A stretch of DNA of 16,112 nt. Source: an uncultured Oscillospiraceae bacterium (GTDB lineage Bacteria; Bacillota; Clostridia; Oscillospirales; Oscillospiraceae). The stretch covers positions 1 to 16,112 of the forward strand of contig CAKTPR010000051.1 in assembly GCA_934591725.1 (NCBI GenBank), written 5' to 3'. Position numbers and translations under genes: made by a program. The notes below the pieces were generated by a model. That model searched no databases. It had not been told where the DNA came from and was given only the letters and a program-made list of their open reading frames with translations. Shown here piece by piece: positions 14,190-16,112 of the stretch. Position 1 is the stretch's first letter. Every line of letters begins with the position of its first letter.

Positions 14190-14975
14190 GTGACGGTTAT
14201 ACAGGGCAAGGTAGAGATATGCGGAGTCAACACGGCAAGGCTCCCTGTGCTGAGATCCGCCGAGACCCGCGCGCTGCTGGAGCGCGCCCACGGCGGCGAC
14301 AAGACCGCGCGTGAGGAGCTGATCTCAGGGAACCTGAGACTGGTTCTGTCGGTAATCCAGAAGTTTGCCGGACGCGGCGAGAGCATGGACGACCTGTTTC
14401 AGGTCGGCTGCATCGGGCTCATCAAGGCCGTGGACTGCTTCGACCTGAGCCAGAACGTGCAGTTTTCGACCTACGGCGTGCCGATGATCGCCGGAGAGCT
14501 GCGGCGCTTCCTGCGCGACCACAGCGCAATCCGCGTCTCGCGCTCGATGCGCGATACGGCCTATAAGGTGCTCCAGGCCAAGGAGCGCCTGATCGCCGCC
14601 GACGGGCGCGAGCCGAGCATCGAGGCCATCGCAAAGGAGCTCGGCATACCGCGGCAGGAGGTCGTCTTTGCGATGGAGGCGATAAGCGACCCCGTCTCCC
14701 TCTATGACCCGGTGTACAGCGACGGCGGCGAGAGCGCCTGCGTGATGGATCAGATCGGCGACACCCGCAACACCGACGAGCAGTGGCTGGAGCAGATCGC
14801 ACTTCAGGAGGCCGTCAAGCGGCTCGACAGCCGCGAAAAGCACATCCTCGCCCTGCGCTTCTACGATGGGCGCACGCAGATGGAGGTCGCAAAGGAGGTC
14901 GGCATATCGCAGGCGCAGGTATCGCGCCTTGAAAAAAACGCGATAAGCCGCATAAAAAAGAACATCACCGCGTAG
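14190..14975 (+). CDS. sigG: RNA polymerase sporulation-specific sigma factor SigG
   Basis: SigG is the late forespore sigma factor. The protein carries the diagnostic start KVEICGVNTARLPVL, region 2 with NLRLVLSVIQKF, DDLFQVGCIGLIKAVD and FDLSQNVQFSTYGVPMI, region 3 with RVSRSMRDTAYK, EVVFAMEAISDPVSLYDP and YVMDQI-like CVMDQIGD, and region 4 with the helix-turn-helix RTQMEVAKEVGISQAQVSRL. About 258-261 residues is normal. The start is uncertain: the only canonical in-frame codon is GTG at 14190, but its first base is the last base of the Shine-Dalgarno run AAAGGAG (14184-14190). ATA at 14199 lies eight bases after that run and gives MQGKVEICG, close to known SigG N-termini. The coordinates use the canonical GTG; I think 14199 is the true start. 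The preceding CTCC (14174-14177) can pair with the GGAG of the ribosome site. Confidence 0.94.
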   Translation: MTVIQGKVEICGVNTARLPVLRSAETRALLERAHGGDKTAREELISGNLRLVLSVIQKFAGRGESMDDLFQVGCIGLIKAVDCFDLSQNVQFSTYGVPMIAGELRRFLRDHSAIRVSRSMRDTAYKVLQAKERLIAADGREPSIEAIAKELGIPRQEVVFAMEAISDPVSLYDPVYSDGGESACVMDQIGDTRNTDEQWLEQIALQEAVKRLDSREKHILALRFYDGRTQMEVAKEVGISQAQVSRLEKNAISRIKKNITA

Positions 14976-15010
14976 CTCAGAAAAAATACACGGAAAAGCA
15001 TTGAAAATAC

Positions 15011-15039
15011 TTGACTTTCACTTATGACTCTGTTATATT
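15011..15039 (+). promoter_or_regulatory. Promoter of the rplJ-rplL operon
   Basis: TTGACT (15011-15016), 17 bp, TATATT (15034-15039), with a start near 15046 at the beginning of the L10 leader. It lies 35 bases after the sigG stop with no hairpin terminator between. Confidence 0.75.
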
Positions 15040-15044
15040 GTTAT

Positions 15045-15163
15045 GGCGCTCCAAAGACAGCAGGTGGGTCATGCCCGTAAATCCTGCCGAGGACATTAAC
15101 AATATCAAGGTTTACCGTGATTGTTTTTGTGCCCTTGCGTCTTGACGCAGGGGTTTTCTTTTT
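15045..15163 (+). promoter_or_regulatory. L10 leader RNA (autoregulatory)
   Basis: The leader before rplJ has the AGACAGCAGGTG...CCTGCCGAGG arrangement of Firmicute L10 leaders. GCAGG (15060-15064) pairs with CCTGC (15083-15087), and an intrinsic terminator lies at the 3' end. In the known mechanism ribosomal protein L10, in complex with L7/L12, binds this RNA and lowers expression of its own operon; the terminator here implies transcription attenuation. Confidence 0.82.
15132..15163 (+). terminator. Attenuator terminator in the L10 leader
   Basis: CCCTTGCGT (15132-15140) pairs with ACGCAGGGG (15145-15153), nine pairs with one T-G, over a CTTG loop, then TTTTCTTTTT. It stands 36 bases before the rplJ start, so the operon must be read through it. 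Confidence 0.88.
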
Positions 15164-15199
15164 GGGCGTGTCATCATTCGCGTGGAGGTGAAACACAAT

Positions 15200-15736
15200 A
15201 TGCCAAATGCAAAGGTTCTTAGCGAAAAGCAGGCAATAGTCGAGGCTCTGGCTGAACGCATCAAGGGCGCAAGCGCAGGTATCCTGGTCGATTACAAGGG
15301 AATCACCGTTTCTGAGGACACCGCACTGCGTACCGAGCTGCGCAAGGACGAGGTCAACTACACTGTTGTCAAGAACACCCTGACCAGAAAGGCTCTGGAC
15401 AAGCTGGGGATGAGCGGTCTCGACCACGTCCTCAACGGCACCACTTCTCTGGCCACCGCTGAGAATGACCCCATCGCTCCTTTCCGTATCATCAATGATT
15501 ACAGCAAGAAGCTGGGCGACCGTTTCAACGTCAAGGCTGCCTTCATGGAGGGCAAGATCCTTACCGACGCTGAGATAGCCGAAATGTCTTCTCTGCCCTC
15601 CAAGGATGCTCTGTATTCCAAGGTTCTGGGCACCATGATCGCACCCATCACCGGCCTGGCCGTTTGCCTCGGTCAGATTCTCGAGCAGAAGGGCGGCTCT
15701 ATCGAGTCCGGCGCTGCTGAAGCCGCAGCTGAATAA
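15200..15736 (+). CDS. rplJ: Large-subunit ribosomal protein L10
   Basis: L10 (uL10) anchors the L7/L12 stalk dimers on 23S rRNA and represses its own operon through the leader. The 178 residues show the family start SEKQAIVEALAERIK, then GILVDYKGITV, LRTELRKDEVNYTVVKNTLTRKAL (listed here in parts: LRTELRKDEV and NYTVVKNTLTRKAL) and NGTTSLATAENDPIAPFRI. The C-terminus ends in an Ala/Glu-rich helix that binds the stalk dimers. ATG at 15200 is chosen because GGAGGTGA (15184-15191) precedes it by eight bases; the GTG at 15182 lies in front of that site and adds six residues of no family resemblance. rplL follows after 35 bases. Confidence 0.96.
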   Translation: MPNAKVLSEKQAIVEALAERIKGASAGILVDYKGITVSEDTALRTELRKDEVNYTVVKNTLTRKALDKLGMSGLDHVLNGTTSLATAENDPIAPFRIINDYSKKLGDRFNVKAAFMEGKILTDAEIAEMSSLPSKDALYSKVLGTMIAPITGLAVCLGQILEQKGGSIESGAAEAAAE

Positions 15737-15771
15737 TCAGCCTGCACAAATAATTAATGGAGGAAATTATA

Positions 15772-16112
15772 ATGAGTGAAAAAATCGCTGCCATGATCGA
15801 AGAGATCAAAGGCCTTACCGTTCTTGAGCTCAGCGAGCTCGTACATGCTCTGGAGGACACCTTCGGTGTTTCCGCCGCTGCCGTTGCTGCCGGCCCCGCA
15901 GTTGCTGCTGGCCCCGCTGTCGAAGAGAAGACCGAGTTTGACGTTGTCATGACCGCTTTCGGCGCAGAGAAGATCAAGGTCATCAAGGAGATTCGTGGTA
16001 TCACCGGTCTCGGCCTCGCAGAGGCAAAGGCAATGGTCGAAGCCGTCCCCGCAAAGGTCAAGGAAGGCATCTCCAAGGAAGACGCAGAGGCTCTCAAGGC
16101 TCAGCTCGAAGC
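15772..16112 (+). CDS. rplL: Large-subunit ribosomal protein L7/L12, 3' end cut by window
   Basis: L7/L12 (bL12) forms the mobile ribosomal stalk that recruits translation GTPases. The visible 113 residues comprise the N-terminal dimerisation domain (EKIAAMIEEIKGLTVLELSEL), an Ala/Pro/Gly hinge with the repeat AAGPAVAAGPAV (about 39-50) and the C-terminal globular domain with KIKVIKEIRGITGLGLAEAK. About ten residues and the stop lie beyond the right edge. GGAGG (15759-15763) is eight bases before the ATG. It is co-transcribed with rplJ; codons are strongly biased, as in other highly expressed genes. Confidence 0.96.
   Translation, partial: MSEKIAAMIEEIKGLTVLELSELVHALEDTFGVSAAAVAAGPAVAAGPAVEEKTEFDVVMTAFGAEKIKVIKEIRGITGLGLAEAKAMVEAVPAKVKEGISKEDAEALKAQLE

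Noticed and set aside
1..16112. Mobile elements, phage genes or CRISPR arrays
   Set aside because: No transposase, integrase, terminal inverted repeats, regularly spaced repeats or tRNA-linked duplications were seen; gene content is ordinary chromosomal.

Overview
The window looks like chromosome from a GC-rich, spore-forming member of the Clostridia, probably Oscillospiraceae/Ruminococcaceae-like. The basis is a sporulation sigma factor of the SigG type, a BMP-type nucleoside transporter under a guanine riboswitch, a folate ECF S component, AGGAGG-type ribosome binding sites and Firmicute promoters close to TTGACA-N17-TATAAT. The genus is inference. I see no insertion sequence, prophage, CRISPR array, tRNA or rRNA gene.

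Left region (1-3980, minus strand). A tightly overlapping three-gene operon reads leftward: a membrane-anchored CotH-kinase protein with two lamin-tail domains, a VTC-type polyphosphate polymerase domain protein, and a DUF4956 membrane protein. It has its own consensus promoter and a GC-rich hairpin at its end. This is the least understood functional unit in the window.

Purine region (3990-10440, plus strand). xpt (xanthine phosphoribosyltransferase) is fired from a promoter back to back with that of the CotH operon. A 660-base stretch without genes follows. It holds a consensus promoter driving a structured RNA of about 200 nt with a long closing stem, and then a guanine riboswitch with a visible terminator/antiterminator switch. 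The riboswitch controls a four-gene ABC importer: BMP lipoprotein, double ATPase and two permeases. Two strong hairpins sit between the lipoprotein gene and the ATPase gene and probably lower expression of the membrane parts relative to the binding protein. Import of purine nucleosides and phosphoribosylation of xanthine together make a salvage locus.

Right region. Convergent with the transporter, and sharing a bidirectional terminator with it, is a minus-strand pair: an MBOAT (DltB/AlgI-like) acyltransferase followed by an SGNH/DltD-like partner. These probably O-acylate an exported polymer. Then come folT (minus) and, divergently, sigG (plus). sigG has a candidate sigma-F promoter and an odd start region in which AUA may be the initiation codon. 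The window ends in the rplJ-rplL ribosomal stalk operon behind an L10-leader RNA with terminator; rplL runs off the right edge.
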